Numbered from the stretch's first letter, positions 26,393 to 35,708 are shown. The stretch is DNA of 64,000 bases from Caballeronia sordidicola (GCF_000729995.1 NZ_JNFG01000199.1:248001-312000); one strand, 5' to 3'. Numbers and translations: made by a program. Notes: generated by a model from the letters alone, not told the origin.

Positions 26393-26680
26393 CTAGAAGA
26401 ATCCACTGAGAAACGCCGCGGCTTCTTCCGAGATACCAGCGATCTTGTTCGTTGCCTGACGATAGAATTTGAAATTGAGCTCAGTCTCGGGCCGGCCGTC
26501 ATTCCAGTCGGTGAATTGCTTGAGGTCGCTTCGTCCCAACGTTCGCTTCGCGAGTGCAATAAGTCGGGTGGAAATGCTCACACGAGGCGTTTGCCGGATT
26601 ATGCCGTGCTTCTTCGCGCTCGCTTCGACGGAAGTAACGATGCCACGTGAAGTACTCGCTGTGTGGTAAAAGTCTCGCAA
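26393..26680 (-). CDS. Hypothetical small protein
   Basis: The 95-aa frame has balanced composition (DFYHTASTSRGIVTSVEASA, then LIALAKRTLGRSDLKQFTDW and NFKFYRQATNKIAGISEEAA), unlike the Arg-rich shadow frames common here. I recognise no family. The ATG at 26680 has no strong ribosome site, so it may be a 3' fragment of a longer lost gene. Its stop lies in a gene-poor stretch between the MocR regulator and an FAD oxidoreductase. Confidence 0.4.
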   Translation of the reverse strand: MRDFYHTASTSRGIVTSVEASAKKHGIIRQTPRVSISTRLIALAKRTLGRSDLKQFTDWNDGRPETELNFKFYRQATNKIAGISEEAAAFLSGFF

Positions 26681-26801
26681 CCAGGCGCCATGACCGCCTC
26701 AAGGATCCATCTGGTCGCGAGTTGAAACGTTCACTCAAACAACGATACAAGATTTAATCTGGTCTACCGAAGATCAAGCGCACATTGTGCAGTTCGAAAC
26801 C

Positions 26802-28202
26802 TTATCCTGCAGCCCGAGCTGGTACATTCGACAACAACGGCCCAAGCCCTTCGGCATAAGTCAGGTGCGAAATCACCGCATCGCGAAGCTTTTGATAGGG
26901 CAGCTCTCCCAATATAGCCGTCTGCATCGCGGCCATCACCTCACCCGCTTCGGCGCCAATCATCGTGAAGCCCAGAATGCGATCATCCTTCGCTCCGACG
27001 AGTACCTTCATGAATCCCTGCGTCTCATCGGTCGCAAGGGTTCGCAGCACATTAGTCATCGGCAGCTTCGCGACACGAACCGCAATGCCCTTGTGCTGCG
27101 CTTCGCGTTCGCTCAACCCCACATGAGCTAACGGCGGTTCGGTGAACATCGTGTACGGAATCAACCGGTCTGTCGTCCTGCGGTCCGCGCCGGCCATGTT
27201 GTCGCGCACGATTCGGAAGTCGTCGACGGACACGTGGGTGAACTGCGGACTGCCCGCCGCTTCGCCTATCGCCCAGACGCCAGGCGCGACCGTTTGCAAC
27301 CGCTCGTTCACACGAATATACCCCCGTTCATTCAACTCAATACCGGCAGCTTCCAGACCGATGCCCGCAGTATTCGGAACCCGCCCCGCCGCGACGAGAA
27401 GGTCGCTGCCTTCGATCACCTTTTCGCCAGAATCAGTATGCAGCACAACCCGGACACCCGATCCGGACTGGCCTTCCACCTTCACCGTTTCGGCGTTCAA
27501 GATAACGTCAATTTCTTCTCCACGCAAAATGGCGAGCATCACTTCGGCGACATCATCGTCTTCACGCATCATCAGTCGTTCCCCGCGTTCGATAATTGTT
27601 ACGCGGCTGCCGAAACGACGATAGGCCTGCGCCATCTCAATCCCAACGTACCCCCCACCCAACACCACCAAATGTTCCGGCACGTAGCCCAACTCCAGTG
27701 ATCCAATGTGGGTCAACGGTTCAGCGGAGCGCAGTCCCGGGATATCGGGAATGGCCGCGTGGGTTCCGACATTGACCACAACCTGGTCGCCGCTAACCGT
27801 ACGCTTCCCGCCATCGTTGAGTTCAACTTCGATCGTCCTGGGTCCGACAAACTTGCCGCTGCCCATGATCAGTTCGGCGCCGCTCGCCGCATAGGCGTCA
27901 AGGTGAGCCGTGACCTCGCGCTCGACCATGCCGCGCTTGCGCTCGCGAACCTTTGCCATATCGACGATGATGGGCCCCGTGACCGTACCGAAGTCCGCAG
28001 CATGGCGCGTCACATGCGCAACATGTGCGCTCCAGATTTCGTTCTTGCTGGGAAGGCATGCGACGGCTGGGCATGATCCCCCCACCCACTGTCGTTCCAC
28101 GACGGCCACGCGCTGGCCCAACCGCCCGAGGTGCCATGCCAGAAGTTTGCCGCCCTGGCCGCTGCCAAGGATCACAGTATCGAAATGTTCAACGTGAGAC
28201 AT
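26802..28202 (-). CDS. FAD-dependent pyridine nucleotide-disulfide oxidoreductase (mercuric reductase/Lpd-like)
   Basis: The 466-aa flavoprotein has FAD-binding GSGQGG at residues 13-18 and the redox pair in GGSCPAVACLPSKN (Cys44 and Cys49, C-x4-C). NAD(P)H-binding HLVVLGGGYVGIEMAQ lies near 170 and WAIGEAAGSPQFTHVS near 300. A C-terminal dimerisation domain lacks the His-x4-Glu pair of lipoamide dehydrogenase and the Cys-Cys tail of mercuric reductase. Its disulfide substrate is therefore unknown. GGAGGATGTT upstream supports the ATG at 28202. It lies 151 bp downstream of the AhpD-like gene, so a peroxidase-reductase partnership is plausible. Confidence 0.88.
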   Translation of the reverse strand: MSHVEHFDTVILGSGQGGKLLAWHLGRLGQRVAVVERQWVGGSCPAVACLPSKNEIWSAHVAHVTRHAADFGTVTGPIIVDMAKVRERKRGMVEREVTAHLDAYAASGAELIMGSGKFVGPRTIEVELNDGGKRTVSGDQVVVNVGTHAAIPDIPGLRSAEPLTHIGSLELGYVPEHLVVLGGGYVGIEMAQAYRRFGSRVTIIERGERLMMREDDDVAEVMLAILRGEEIDVILNAETVKVEGQSGSGVRVVLHTDSGEKVIEGSDLLVAAGRVPNTAGIGLEAAGIELNERGYIRVNERLQTVAPGVWAIGEAAGSPQFTHVSVDDFRIVRDNMAGADRRTTDRLIPYTMFTEPPLAHVGLSEREAQHKGIAVRVAKLPMTNVLRTLATDETQGFMKVLVGAKDDRILGFTMIGAEAGEVMAAMQTAILGELPYQKLRDAVISHLTYAEGLGPLLSNVPARAAG

Positions 28203-28353
28203 AACATCCTCCAATCGGGGAAAGGTCTATTGAGTCCGGCACGGCCGTCGTTCATCGCGTGTCAGATCTTGTGGCAGTGATGGTGACAACACCTACATGC
28301 GCGGTGCGAGCGTGTAACCACCGCGTGGACTACACGCTGCGCGATGTTTTCTG

Positions 28354-28893
28354 TTACTTGACCGGCGGGAAATCGACGTCGGTATCATTGATACGGTTGA
28401 ACGTATTGGTGAAAATCGTCATGGCAACGGCCAACGAAATTTCAGCCAGTTGCGTCTCGGTATAGCCTGCCGCGCGAATAGCGGCAAATTCGTTCTCGCT
28501 GATCGTGCCGCTCGTCTTCTGCAAATTCAGCACGAAGTGCACGAGTGCGTCGCGCCTGGCATCGCCGGTGGCCTGCCCGGCGCGAATCTGCTTGAGTGCC
28601 TCGGTCGACAGGCCTGTCATCTTGCCCAGCATCGCGTGTGCAGCTACGCAGTAGTCGCAGCCGGTCTGCTCGCTGACCAGCAGCTTGATGGTTTCCAGAT
28701 CCTGTTTGCTCAGGCTTCCAACTGCCAGCACGCCTTCTGCGTTCAGCACGGCGGAGAGCGTCTCCGGGGCCACGTGACCGACAGCCGCGAAGAGATTAGG
28801 CACGGTGCCCCCAGCGATCTTCTTGACCTGCGCGTAGACCTCAGCGGTGGCGCCGGTGGCGGTGGCGATAGCGGGGAAAGTGATGCGGCTCAT
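28354..28893 (-). CDS. AhpD-like carboxymuconolactone decarboxylase family protein
   Basis: The 179-aa all-helical protein has the peroxidatic motif EQTGCDYCVAAHAMLG, giving Cys79, Cys82 and His86 in the E-x-C-x2-C-x3-H pattern of AhpD-type alkylhydroperoxidases. The C-terminal half (ISLAVAMTIFTNTFNRINDT) is the usual CMD tail. It probably reduces peroxides or acts as a thiol-disulfide adaptor. It is divergent from an AraC regulator and precedes an FAD disulfide oxidoreductase on the same strand that could recycle its cysteines (inference). An AT-rich palindrome lies upstream. Confidence 0.88.
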   Translation of the reverse strand: MSRITFPAIATATGATAEVYAQVKKIAGGTVPNLFAAVGHVAPETLSAVLNAEGVLAVGSLSKQDLETIKLLVSEQTGCDYCVAAHAMLGKMTGLSTEALKQIRAGQATGDARRDALVHFVLNLQKTSGTISENEFAAIRAAGYTETQLAEISLAVAMTIFTNTFNRINDTDVDFPPVK

Positions 28894-28949
28894 GGTGGGA
28901 CTCCTTCAGAGGTGGTGATTAAGAGCCTCCACTTTAGATTCCACGAGTG

Positions 28950-28969
28950 ATATTTACGATACTAAATAT
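28950..28969. promoter_or_regulatory. AT-rich palindrome upstream of the AhpD-like gene
   Basis: ATATTTA at 28950-28956 pairs perfectly with TAAATAT at 28963-28969 across CGATAC, 57 bp before the AhpD-like start. It lies within the 316-bp gap shared with the divergent AraC gene. It is a likely operator, though AraC proteins more often bind direct repeats. Apart from this palindrome the gap shows nothing clear. Confidence 0.4.
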
Positions 28970-29209
28970 TGCCATTATTATGCTCAAAAGTATCAAACAA
29001 TCTCCGCTTAAATAACTCTGCTCGTCGAAACGCTTCAACGATGATCTCAAACGGTGTGACGGGTCCGTCGGGCAGCGCAGTACGAAGTTACCAATGAGAG
29101 CCGCGCATTAACCAAGTAGAATCCGACGTCATTGTTTGCGTCGACGCTCCGCTTGGCATGCGTTGGTACTTAGTCCAGAACGACGCGAAAACATGCTCAC
29201 CCGGTTCAC

Positions 29210-30169
29210 ATGGATCTGCTAAGTCGACTGCTTTCACTGATACCCGTCACAGGGCAGCTGGAGCTGCGCTGTGTTTTCGGTGCGCCGTGGAAAATCGATC
29301 AGGCCGTCTCTGGCGTGCGAGAAATCCCCTACCACATCCTGTTGTCCGGCCATGCCATTCTCGAAGACGAGAACGGTCCGCCCGAACGGTTGACAGCAGG
29401 CGACATCATCCTGTTTCCAGCGGGCAACGCCCATCTTATTCATGACGGTAGCGGGGAAACAGCGGCGCCGGAAACCAGGAGCCGGAAGGCGTCGCTGATT
29501 ATCTTTGAGAACGACCGGACAGGCGAAAAAGCTGACTTCCTATGCGGACGGTTTCTGCTCGGTGCAGTTCCAGACGGGCTGTTACGCGACCATCTGCCAG
29601 GCCGCCTGGTTGTGCATAGCGCATTGCCCGAACCAGGTAACGACGTCGAGGGTTCGGCGCAATCCATTGTCCGCACCCGCCTGAGGCAACTGATCGAACT
29701 GATGTACGAGGAGGCCAACGATCCCGGCCCTGGCAGCGAGATGTTCGTCAATCACCTGTCGGCGGCGTTGTTCGCACTGACGTTGCGTTTCGCCGCCGAA
29801 GGTACTGAGCCGCCGCATGGTTTGCTCGCGCTCTCGAGGCGGCCTCGTTTGCAACCTGCGATATCCGCGATGTTTGAAACACCGGGTGAGCCTTGGACCC
29901 TGGATCAGCTATCGGGGCTTTGCAATATGTCCCGAGCGACTTTCATACGTCAGTTTCAGGAGGGCATCGGCCGCTCGGCGTCGGATGTCCTGACTGAGGT
30001 TCGAATGACCATCGCGGGCCGAATGCTGTTGCATACCGCCACGCCGGTCGCTGAGATCGGTGAGGCGGTAGGCTATCAATCGAATGCGGCGTTTCAACGC
30101 GTTTTCAAGCGTCATATCGGTGTTTCGCCAGCGCGTTGGCGCTCGTCCGGCGGAAATCTCCACGCATGA
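29210..30169 (+). CDS. AraC-family regulator with cupin sensor domain (RclR-like)
   Basis: The 319-aa protein begins with a cupin_6-type domain (residues about 1-190, with YHILLSGHAILEDENG and LTAGDIILFPAGNAHLIHDG). Two helix-turn-helix motifs follow at 215-315 (DQLSGLCNMSRATFIRQFQE, VAEIGEAVGYQSNAAFQRVF, then KRHIGVSPARWR). This arrangement occurs in regulators that respond to reactive chlorine or aldehydes. Residues around GDGSGETAAPETRSRK form a flexible linker. It is divergent from the AhpD-like and FAD oxidoreductase genes, which it probably activates. Confidence 0.88.
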   Translation: MDLLSRLLSLIPVTGQLELRCVFGAPWKIDQAVSGVREIPYHILLSGHAILEDENGPPERLTAGDIILFPAGNAHLIHDGSGETAAPETRSRKASLIIFENDRTGEKADFLCGRFLLGAVPDGLLRDHLPGRLVVHSALPEPGNDVEGSAQSIVRTRLRQLIELMYEEANDPGPGSEMFVNHLSAALFALTLRFAAEGTEPPHGLLALSRRPRLQPAISAMFETPGEPWTLDQLSGLCNMSRATFIRQFQEGIGRSASDVLTEVRMTIAGRMLLHTATPVAEIGEAVGYQSNAAFQRVFKRHIGVSPARWRSSGGNLHA

Positions 30170-30413
30170 CGGCGTGGCATCGCGCCGAAGCAATCCCGGT
30201 TCGTACGCTCTAATCGTTCCATCTAATTCGCGCAGCTTCTCTACCTGCTCGTTATCCACAGCGATGTATACGGGGTGTTCTCGAGAAAGGGGGGTCGTAC
30301 GCTAACGCTACGGGCCGACCGGATTGCCGCCTGGCCTGAAAGACCTGTCCAGCGGCGAACCGGTTGATTATGCGATGAGCGAGCGTATGACAAAGGCTCG
30401 ACCCACCTCACCC

Positions 30414-32078
30414 TCACCTTGCAAGATATTGGTGAATGGCCTGAATGGCGGCTGCCCCCTCTCCCACAGCAGCCGCCACTCTCTTGACGGAGCCGCTCCG
30501 CACGTCACCGGCAGCAAACACACCGGGCCTGCTTGTCTCCAGATCATGCGGCGGGCGCTCCGCTTGCCAGCTGTCGCCCGTATCGGCACCGGTCAGCACA
30601 AACCCATCCTTGTCCAGGGCGACACAATCGCCAAGCCACCGGGTGTTGGGCTGGGCTCCCAGAAAAAGGAAAACGTGCTGGATGGGCTTCTGTTCGACCT
30701 GCCCCTGCCGGTCCCACTTTATTGCCTCAAGTTTCGACTCGCCGCATAACTCGACGATCTGTGTCCGCGTGTGAAGCGTGATGTTGGTCGTCGCGTTGAT
30801 GCGCCTGATCAAATAATCCGACATGCTCGCACTGAGTCCGTCGCCGCGAATAACGACGTGGACATGACGCGCGAACCTCGCAAGAAATACCACAGCCTGT
30901 CCGGCCGAATTCCCGCCGCCCACTACAATCAGCTCTTCGTTTTTGCAGAACGCCCCCTCCATGAATGTCGCACTGTAGTAGATGCCGCGCCCCTCGAAAT
31001 GCTCGAGACGGGGAAGGTCCGGCTTCCGATAGCGCGCACCGGTGGCAATGACGACAGCGCGAGCGTAAACACACTCGTCCTGATCCAGGCCCATGTGAAA
31101 CGACGCGTCCGTGCAGTCGATCGTCAACGCCTCGATGGGCACGCCGACCTCGGCGCCGAACTTACGACATTGAGACAGGCCGCGGCCGGCTAGCGCCTGC
31201 CCCGATATGCCAGTCGGAAAGCCAAAGTAATTCTCGATCTTCGAGCTGGTGCCGGCCTGGCCCCCCGGCGCCTTGGCATCCAGAACCGCCACCTTCAATC
31301 CCTCCGATGCGGCATACACCGCGGCCGCGAGCCCCGCGGGCCCCGCGCCCACCACCACGAGATCAAAGTGCTCGCCATTGAGCCTGTCCGGACTCAGACC
31401 GATTGCGTCCGCGACGGCCCGGTGGCTGGGTTGCCTCAGCACCACGCCTTGCAACGTGATCACAACCGGAATGTCGGCTTCGGTTGCGCCATAGTGCATC
31501 AGGAGTTCCATGGCCTCTGCGTGTTCAACGATATCGAAGTAGGCCGAGGGCTCACCGTTGCGGCTCAGGAAGTGGCGCAGGCGTAGTGTTGGGGCCGAGG
31601 ACGTACTCCCAATCACCACCAGGCCTACGTGTTGGCCCTGGATGAAAGCGACGCGGCGCAAGATATAGGCCCGCATGATGGTTTCGCTCAACTCCGCTTC
31701 AGCGATCACGAGCGCGCGCAGCGATTCCTCATCAATGACAATGACCTCACAATCGGAGACGACGCGTGTTGTTGCGACCGCAGCCCGGCCGGCGAGCGTG
31801 GCAACCTCACCGGTGAAACTGCCGGGGCCATGTGTGCCCAGTAATCGGGGGCCCTGAACGGACGCTCGGATCACCTCGATCGTTCCGGAGAGAACGGCGA
31901 ACATTGCGGTGTGCCGGTCGCCTTCAGAGTAGAGGATGTCGTTGGTTTTGAGCTTGCGTCGCTCGCCGTATCGCTCCAATATCGCCAGTTGCCTTTCGTC
32001 CAGCGTGGGATATACCTGATGGTAGCGGCTGCCGCCTGACGACAGCTCGTTGGGCTTACCTGAAGAGTCTTTGCTCAT
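30414..32078 (-). CDS. Cyclic-nucleotide-binding domain fused to thioredoxin-reductase-like flavoprotein
   Basis: The 554-aa protein has a cNMP-binding (Crp-type) domain at about 25-140, with FAVLSGTIEVI and GPGSFTGEVATLAGRAAV. A thioredoxin-like linker spans 150-235 (HYGATEADIPVVITLQG). A two-dinucleotide-fold reductase follows, with VVVGAGPAGLAAAVYAASEG at 241-260 and VVGGGNSAGQAVVFLARF at 385-402. Where thioredoxin reductase has its C-x2-C pair, this chain reads YYSATFMEGAFC, so the classical redox disulfide is absent. The ATG at 32078 follows GGAA; another in-frame ATG lies at 32090. Similar fusions are widespread but of unproven function. The gene stands alone. Confidence 0.85.
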   Translation of the reverse strand: MSKDSSGKPNELSSGGSRYHQVYPTLDERQLAILERYGERRKLKTNDILYSEGDRHTAMFAVLSGTIEVIRASVQGPRLLGTHGPGSFTGEVATLAGRAAVATTRVVSDCEVIVIDEESLRALVIAEAELSETIMRAYILRRVAFIQGQHVGLVVIGSTSSAPTLRLRHFLSRNGEPSAYFDIVEHAEAMELLMHYGATEADIPVVITLQGVVLRQPSHRAVADAIGLSPDRLNGEHFDLVVVGAGPAGLAAAVYAASEGLKVAVLDAKAPGGQAGTSSKIENYFGFPTGISGQALAGRGLSQCRKFGAEVGVPIEALTIDCTDASFHMGLDQDECVYARAVVIATGARYRKPDLPRLEHFEGRGIYYSATFMEGAFCKNEELIVVGGGNSAGQAVVFLARFARHVHVVIRGDGLSASMSDYLIRRINATTNITLHTRTQIVELCGESKLEAIKWDRQGQVEQKPIQHVFLFLGAQPNTRWLGDCVALDKDGFVLTGADTGDSWQAERPPHDLETSRPGVFAAGDVRSGSVKRVAAAVGEGAAAIQAIHQYLAR

Positions 32079-32423
32079 GGCGGATTCCATCAAGTTGAGA
32101 CGTGATCCCTGTCGTGGAACTGCTGCATCCACTGGGGATATGATATCTCCGGTTGCAACACGCGATCGAGCCGCTCTCCCCGCTGACCATATATCGCGGT
32201 ATCTCTTTCAGGATTCTGGCAACCAATCAAGCAGGATATCTCAACTTTGACTGTGACCGGACACTTGCACTTGTCTTTGAACTACGACAATCGCAGCCCT
32301 CGTGTTTCGCATGGCAGACGCTGAATCGTACAAGAGGCAGTCGCGCGTGCCACGCCACTGCACCGCTGCGCCGTGGCCATCAATCAGGATGACGTATTAT
32401 AAAATAATAAATAAAAAGCAGAC
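32079..32423. other. No gene recognised
   Basis: This 345-bp stretch separates two minus-strand genes and ends in an AT-rich run (TATTATAAAATAATAAATAAA at 32395-32415). That run lies just past the LysR stop and could mark transcript ends. No ORF with support was seen. Confidence 0.4.
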
Positions 32424-33347
32424 TCACAAAAACAGATCGATACCTCGCACCAACCGCTTGGCTAGCCGTGGTTGGCGCAGTTGTTCCAGCCACCACTGCA
32501 GCGCGCGACCTTCCTGATCGCCACGCCACGCGACGTACAACACGTTGGGTTCACGCGGATCGATCGTGGTCTTTTCCACCAGTTCGCCACGTTTGAGCAA
32601 CCCGGCGACCCGATGCCGCGGCAACCAGCCGACGCCCAGACCATTGCGCTGCGCGAGTATCTTGGCGCGCATGCTGGGTACCGCCAGCGAAGCCTGGCCG
32701 CCGACGAGCCCATACACCCGCCCCGCCGTCGTACGCGCCGAATCGGCAACCACCACGGCACGATGCGCCGAGATGGTTTCACGTTTCAGCAGACCTTTGG
32801 CAGCCGCCAGTGGATGGCGCGGCGATACCGCAAACACCCACTCCATCACGCCGAGTTCGAACCAGCGCAGGCCAGGAATGGCCGGCGGTTCGTTGGTCGC
32901 GCCGACGATGAGATCGGCCCGTCCATCACGCAGCGCCTCCCATGTCCCGCCCAGCACTTCATTCGTCATACGCAACTTGACCCCGGACTCCAGTGCATCG
33001 AATGCGCGGATCACCGGTACCAACAGTTCGAACTCGAGGATTTCGTCACTGACGATCCACAAGCGATCCTCCCAGCCACTAGCGATCTGCCGCACGCGTT
33101 GCATCATGCGCGACATGTCTTGCATCAGCCGGCCCGCCTCTTCCGTCAGCAGATTTCCCGCCGGGGTGAGCTGCAGCCGGTAACGACGGCGATCGAACAG
33201 CAATGCGTCGAAACGTGTTTCAAGTTGTCTTGCCGCATGGGACACCGTCGACGGCGCCTTGCCTAGCCGGGCCGCTGCACGCGACAGGCTGCCGGTTTCG
33301 CGAATCGCGTTGAGCAATCCTAGTTCTTCTTCAGAGAGCATGTGCAA
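32424..33347 (-). CDS. LysR-type transcriptional regulator
   Basis: The 307-aa protein has a winged helix at 5-62 (GSLSRAAARLGKAPSTVSHA) and an effector domain from about 92 (WEDRLWIVSDEILEFELLVP). RGIDLFL at the end resembles LysR proteins that control NAD(P)H or quinone oxidoreductases and alpha/beta hydrolases. It is divergent from the exported alpha/beta hydrolase gene 176 bp away. Two start codons (MHMLSEEE) two codons apart are both possible. Confidence 0.87.
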   Translation of the reverse strand: MHMLSEEELGLLNAIRETGSLSRAAARLGKAPSTVSHAARQLETRFDALLFDRRRYRLQLTPAGNLLTEEAGRLMQDMSRMMQRVRQIASGWEDRLWIVSDEILEFELLVPVIRAFDALESGVKLRMTNEVLGGTWEALRDGRADLIVGATNEPPAIPGLRWFELGVMEWVFAVSPRHPLAAAKGLLKRETISAHRAVVVADSARTTAGRVYGLVGGQASLAVPSMRAKILAQRNGLGVGWLPRHRVAGLLKRGELVEKTTIDPREPNVLYVAWRGDQEGRALQWWLEQLRQPRLAKRLVRGIDLFL

Positions 33348-33523
33348 CTCCGTCGAACGTGTTCATCGGGAAAATCGTACGGCAAATGGATACCTGCAGT
33401 CCACCATATCACTACGCGATCTGAAACCATTCAGTACGCACAGGATCCCGACGCTGGCGTCGGACGCACCGCACCAGGTTCAAAGCATGGCGGGAGCGCA
33501 ACGGTTCATCACCGGAGAAAGTC

Positions 33524-34465
33524 ATGAGAATTATCCGTAAGGTCGCACGTCAACTCGGCGCCGCGCTTGTGGTTGCTGGAGCGTTGCAAGCCGCGGCACA
33601 TGCCGCAACGAGCCCGCGCATCAAGGATCATTCGATCAATACGAACGGTGTCGAACTGCACTACGTGGAAGCCGGGCATGGGTCCGGCACACCCGTCGTG
33701 CTGCTGCACGGCTACGCGGAATCCAGTCATATGTGGTTGCCGCTGATCCAGCAACTCGACGACCGGCGCGTCGTCATTGCGCCTGATCTGCCCGGCGCCG
33801 GTGCTTCAAGCATGCCGGAAACCGGCTACGACAAGAAGACCATGGCGCAGGATATTCACGCAATGGTTCACGCGCTCGGTTATCGCAAGGTGAAGATCGT
33901 CGGACACGATATCGGGCTGATGGTGGCCTATGCGTATGCTGCCCAGTATCCGGACGAGGTCGAAAGCATCACACTGATGGATGCTTTCCTGCCCGGCGTG
34001 GGCGACTGGCAGAAGGTATGGCTATTGCGCGACAAGTGGCACTACAACTTTTACGGGGAGACGCCGTTGAAGCTGGTTGAGGGACGTGAGCGGATTTACT
34101 TCGAACACTTCTGGAACGACTTCGCAGCAGATCCCAAGCACTCGATGCCGGAGGCCGATCGTGAACTGTATGCCGCGACTTACGCCCAGCCAGGGCGGAT
34201 GCGCGCGGGGTTCGAGTACTTCCGTGCGTTCCCGCAAGACGCCCAAGACTTTGCAGAGTTCGCGAAAACACCGCTGACGATACCGATGCTGGTGCTGACC
34301 GGAGAAAAGGCCTCGGGTACCTTCCTGATCAACCAGGCGCGTCTCGTCGATACGAATGTGCAGGGCATCGTCATCCAGGGTTCGGGACACTGGCTAATGG
34401 AAGAAGCGTCCGAACAAACCATCCCGGCTATCGTTCAGTTCATCAATACGCCATCGCCGAAATAA
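33524..34465 (+). CDS. Exported alpha/beta hydrolase, epoxide hydrolase/dehalogenase-like
   Basis: The 313-aa protein has a signal peptide MRIIRKVARQLGAALVVAGA ending near AAAHA at residue 27. An alpha/beta hydrolase domain follows with oxyanion strand VVLLHGYAESSHMW near 58, nucleophile elbow KIVGHDIGLMVAYAYA near 125 carrying an Asp nucleophile, and His in QGSGHWLMEE near 288. An Asp nucleophile in G-H-D-I-G places it with epoxide hydrolases, haloalkane and fluoroacetate dehalogenases. Periplasmic members are common in Burkholderiales. The divergent LysR gene probably regulates it. Confidence 0.87.
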   Translation: MRIIRKVARQLGAALVVAGALQAAAHAATSPRIKDHSINTNGVELHYVEAGHGSGTPVVLLHGYAESSHMWLPLIQQLDDRRVVIAPDLPGAGASSMPETGYDKKTMAQDIHAMVHALGYRKVKIVGHDIGLMVAYAYAAQYPDEVESITLMDAFLPGVGDWQKVWLLRDKWHYNFYGETPLKLVEGRERIYFEHFWNDFAADPKHSMPEADRELYAATYAQPGRMRAGFEYFRAFPQDAQDFAEFAKTPLTIPMLVLTGEKASGTFLINQARLVDTNVQGIVIQGSGHWLMEEASEQTIPAIVQFINTPSPK

Positions 34466-34520
34466 ACCGTTCACGACCGCCCCGCTCACACGAGACGCGT
34501 CGCAACACAAGGAGTAGCCC

Positions 34521-34757
34521 TTCAAGTGCAACCTGCGCCAGATCGCCGACTACCCGAATCTCTCGGCCTACACACGCGAGATTTATCAGCTTCCCGGTGT
34601 GGCGGACACGGTCAATCTCGAGCACATCAAACGGCACTATTACGAGAGCCATCGCGGGATCAATCCGGCCGGCATCGTGCCGCTTGGCCCCGTGCTTGAT
34701 TTCTCCGCGCCGCACAACCGCGCACGGCTCACAGGCTTCACGCCACAGCGTTCATGA
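34521..34757 (+). pseudogene. 3' fragment of a glutathionyl-hydroquinone reductase (YqjG/ECM4) gene
   Basis: An open frame without a start codon encodes FKCNLRQIADYPNLSAYTRE, IYQLPGVADTVNLEHIKRHY and YESHRGINPAGIVPLGP. This is the conserved C-terminal region of Xi-class glutathione transferases that reduce glutathionyl hydroquinones. The catalytic N-terminal thioredoxin-fold part with its Cys is absent. A stop codon lies just upstream in GGAGTAG. It sits before an intact glutathione S-transferase gene. Confidence 0.75.
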
Positions 34758-34916
34758 GCTGAAAGGTAGCGCCTGATTGCCACCCGCGCGGCGCTAACCC
34801 GCTTCCTGCGTTAATTCATCTGATGGCGCGATCTGAGGCACGCGCCAAACCAAAGATTGGCCACGCACCATCCGACGTGGCCATGATCCGCCTCGTCTTA
34901 TCCCCAAGGAAATACC

Positions 34917-35600
34917 ATGATTCAATTTTACTTCCATCCGTCGCCGAATCCGTTGAAAGTCGCGCTCATGCTCGAAGAACTGCAAACGCCGTTCGAACTC
35001 GTGGCCGTCGATACGTTCAAGGGCGAGCAACATAAGCCCGAGTTTCTGAAGATCAACCCGAACGGTAAGGTGCCGGCTATCCTGGACAACGGCATCGCCG
35101 TATTCGATTCCCACGCAATCCTGCTGCACCTGGGCACGAAGCATGGCAAGTTCGTGCCGTCCACGCCATCGCAACATGCGCAAATGCTGTCATGGCTGAT
35201 GTTCGTCGCAACCGGCCTGTCGCCGTTTTCGGGCCAGGCGGTGCACTTCCAGCACCACGCGCCGGAACCCCTGCCGTATGCACGCAACCGATACCTGAAG
35301 GAAGTCGAGCGTCACTACCGCATTCTCAACGAGCGTCTCGCTGCGTCGAAGTATCTGGCGGGCGACACCTACTCGATCGCCGATATGGCGCTGTGGGGCT
35401 GGGCCAATTTCGCGGGCTACATCCTCGGCGAGAAAGGCCTCACCGATTATCCGCACGTCAAGCATCTGGTCGAAGAAATCTCCGCACGCCCGGCCGCAGC
35501 ACGAGCCCAGGCGCTAAAGGAAAAGCTCACACTGAAAGCGGAGTTCGACGAGGAAACCCGTCGAGCGCTGTTCCCGCAAAACGCGTCGCTGGCAGTCTAA
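34917..35600 (+). CDS. Glutathione S-transferase
   Basis: The 227-aa protein has an N-terminal thioredoxin-fold domain (residues 1-80: FYFHPSPNPLKVALMLEE, then INPNGKVPAILDNGIAVFDS with the cis-Pro and the Glu/Asp-Ser glutathione site). A helical C-terminal domain follows with ERLAASKYLAGDTYSIADMA near 140-160, the N-capping motif of the family. It resembles YfcG/YghU-like GSTs. A ribosome site AAGGAAATACC lies just before the ATG. A terminator-like hairpin follows the stop. Confidence 0.9.
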   Translation: MIQFYFHPSPNPLKVALMLEELQTPFELVAVDTFKGEQHKPEFLKINPNGKVPAILDNGIAVFDSHAILLHLGTKHGKFVPSTPSQHAQMLSWLMFVATGLSPFSGQAVHFQHHAPEPLPYARNRYLKEVERHYRILNERLAASKYLAGDTYSIADMALWGWANFAGYILGEKGLTDYPHVKHLVEEISARPAAARAQALKEKLTLKAEFDEETRRALFPQNASLAV

Positions 35601-35621
35601 ACGCGACTCGCAGCACGACCC

Positions 35622-35649
35622 GGGCTGGTCACCTGCGGGTGGCCAGCCC
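35622..35649. terminator. Hairpin after the glutathione S-transferase gene
   Basis: GGGCTGGTCACC at 35622-35633 pairs with GGTGGCCAGCCC at 35638-35649 around a TGCG loop, with one T-G pair. It begins 21 bp past the stop. No U-tract follows, so efficiency as an intrinsic terminator is uncertain. Confidence 0.5.
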
Positions 35650-35708
35650 TGAATCCTGAATCGATGACGCGCAACGGTATGGCTCGTGCACGGATAGGAG
35701 CAACCGTC

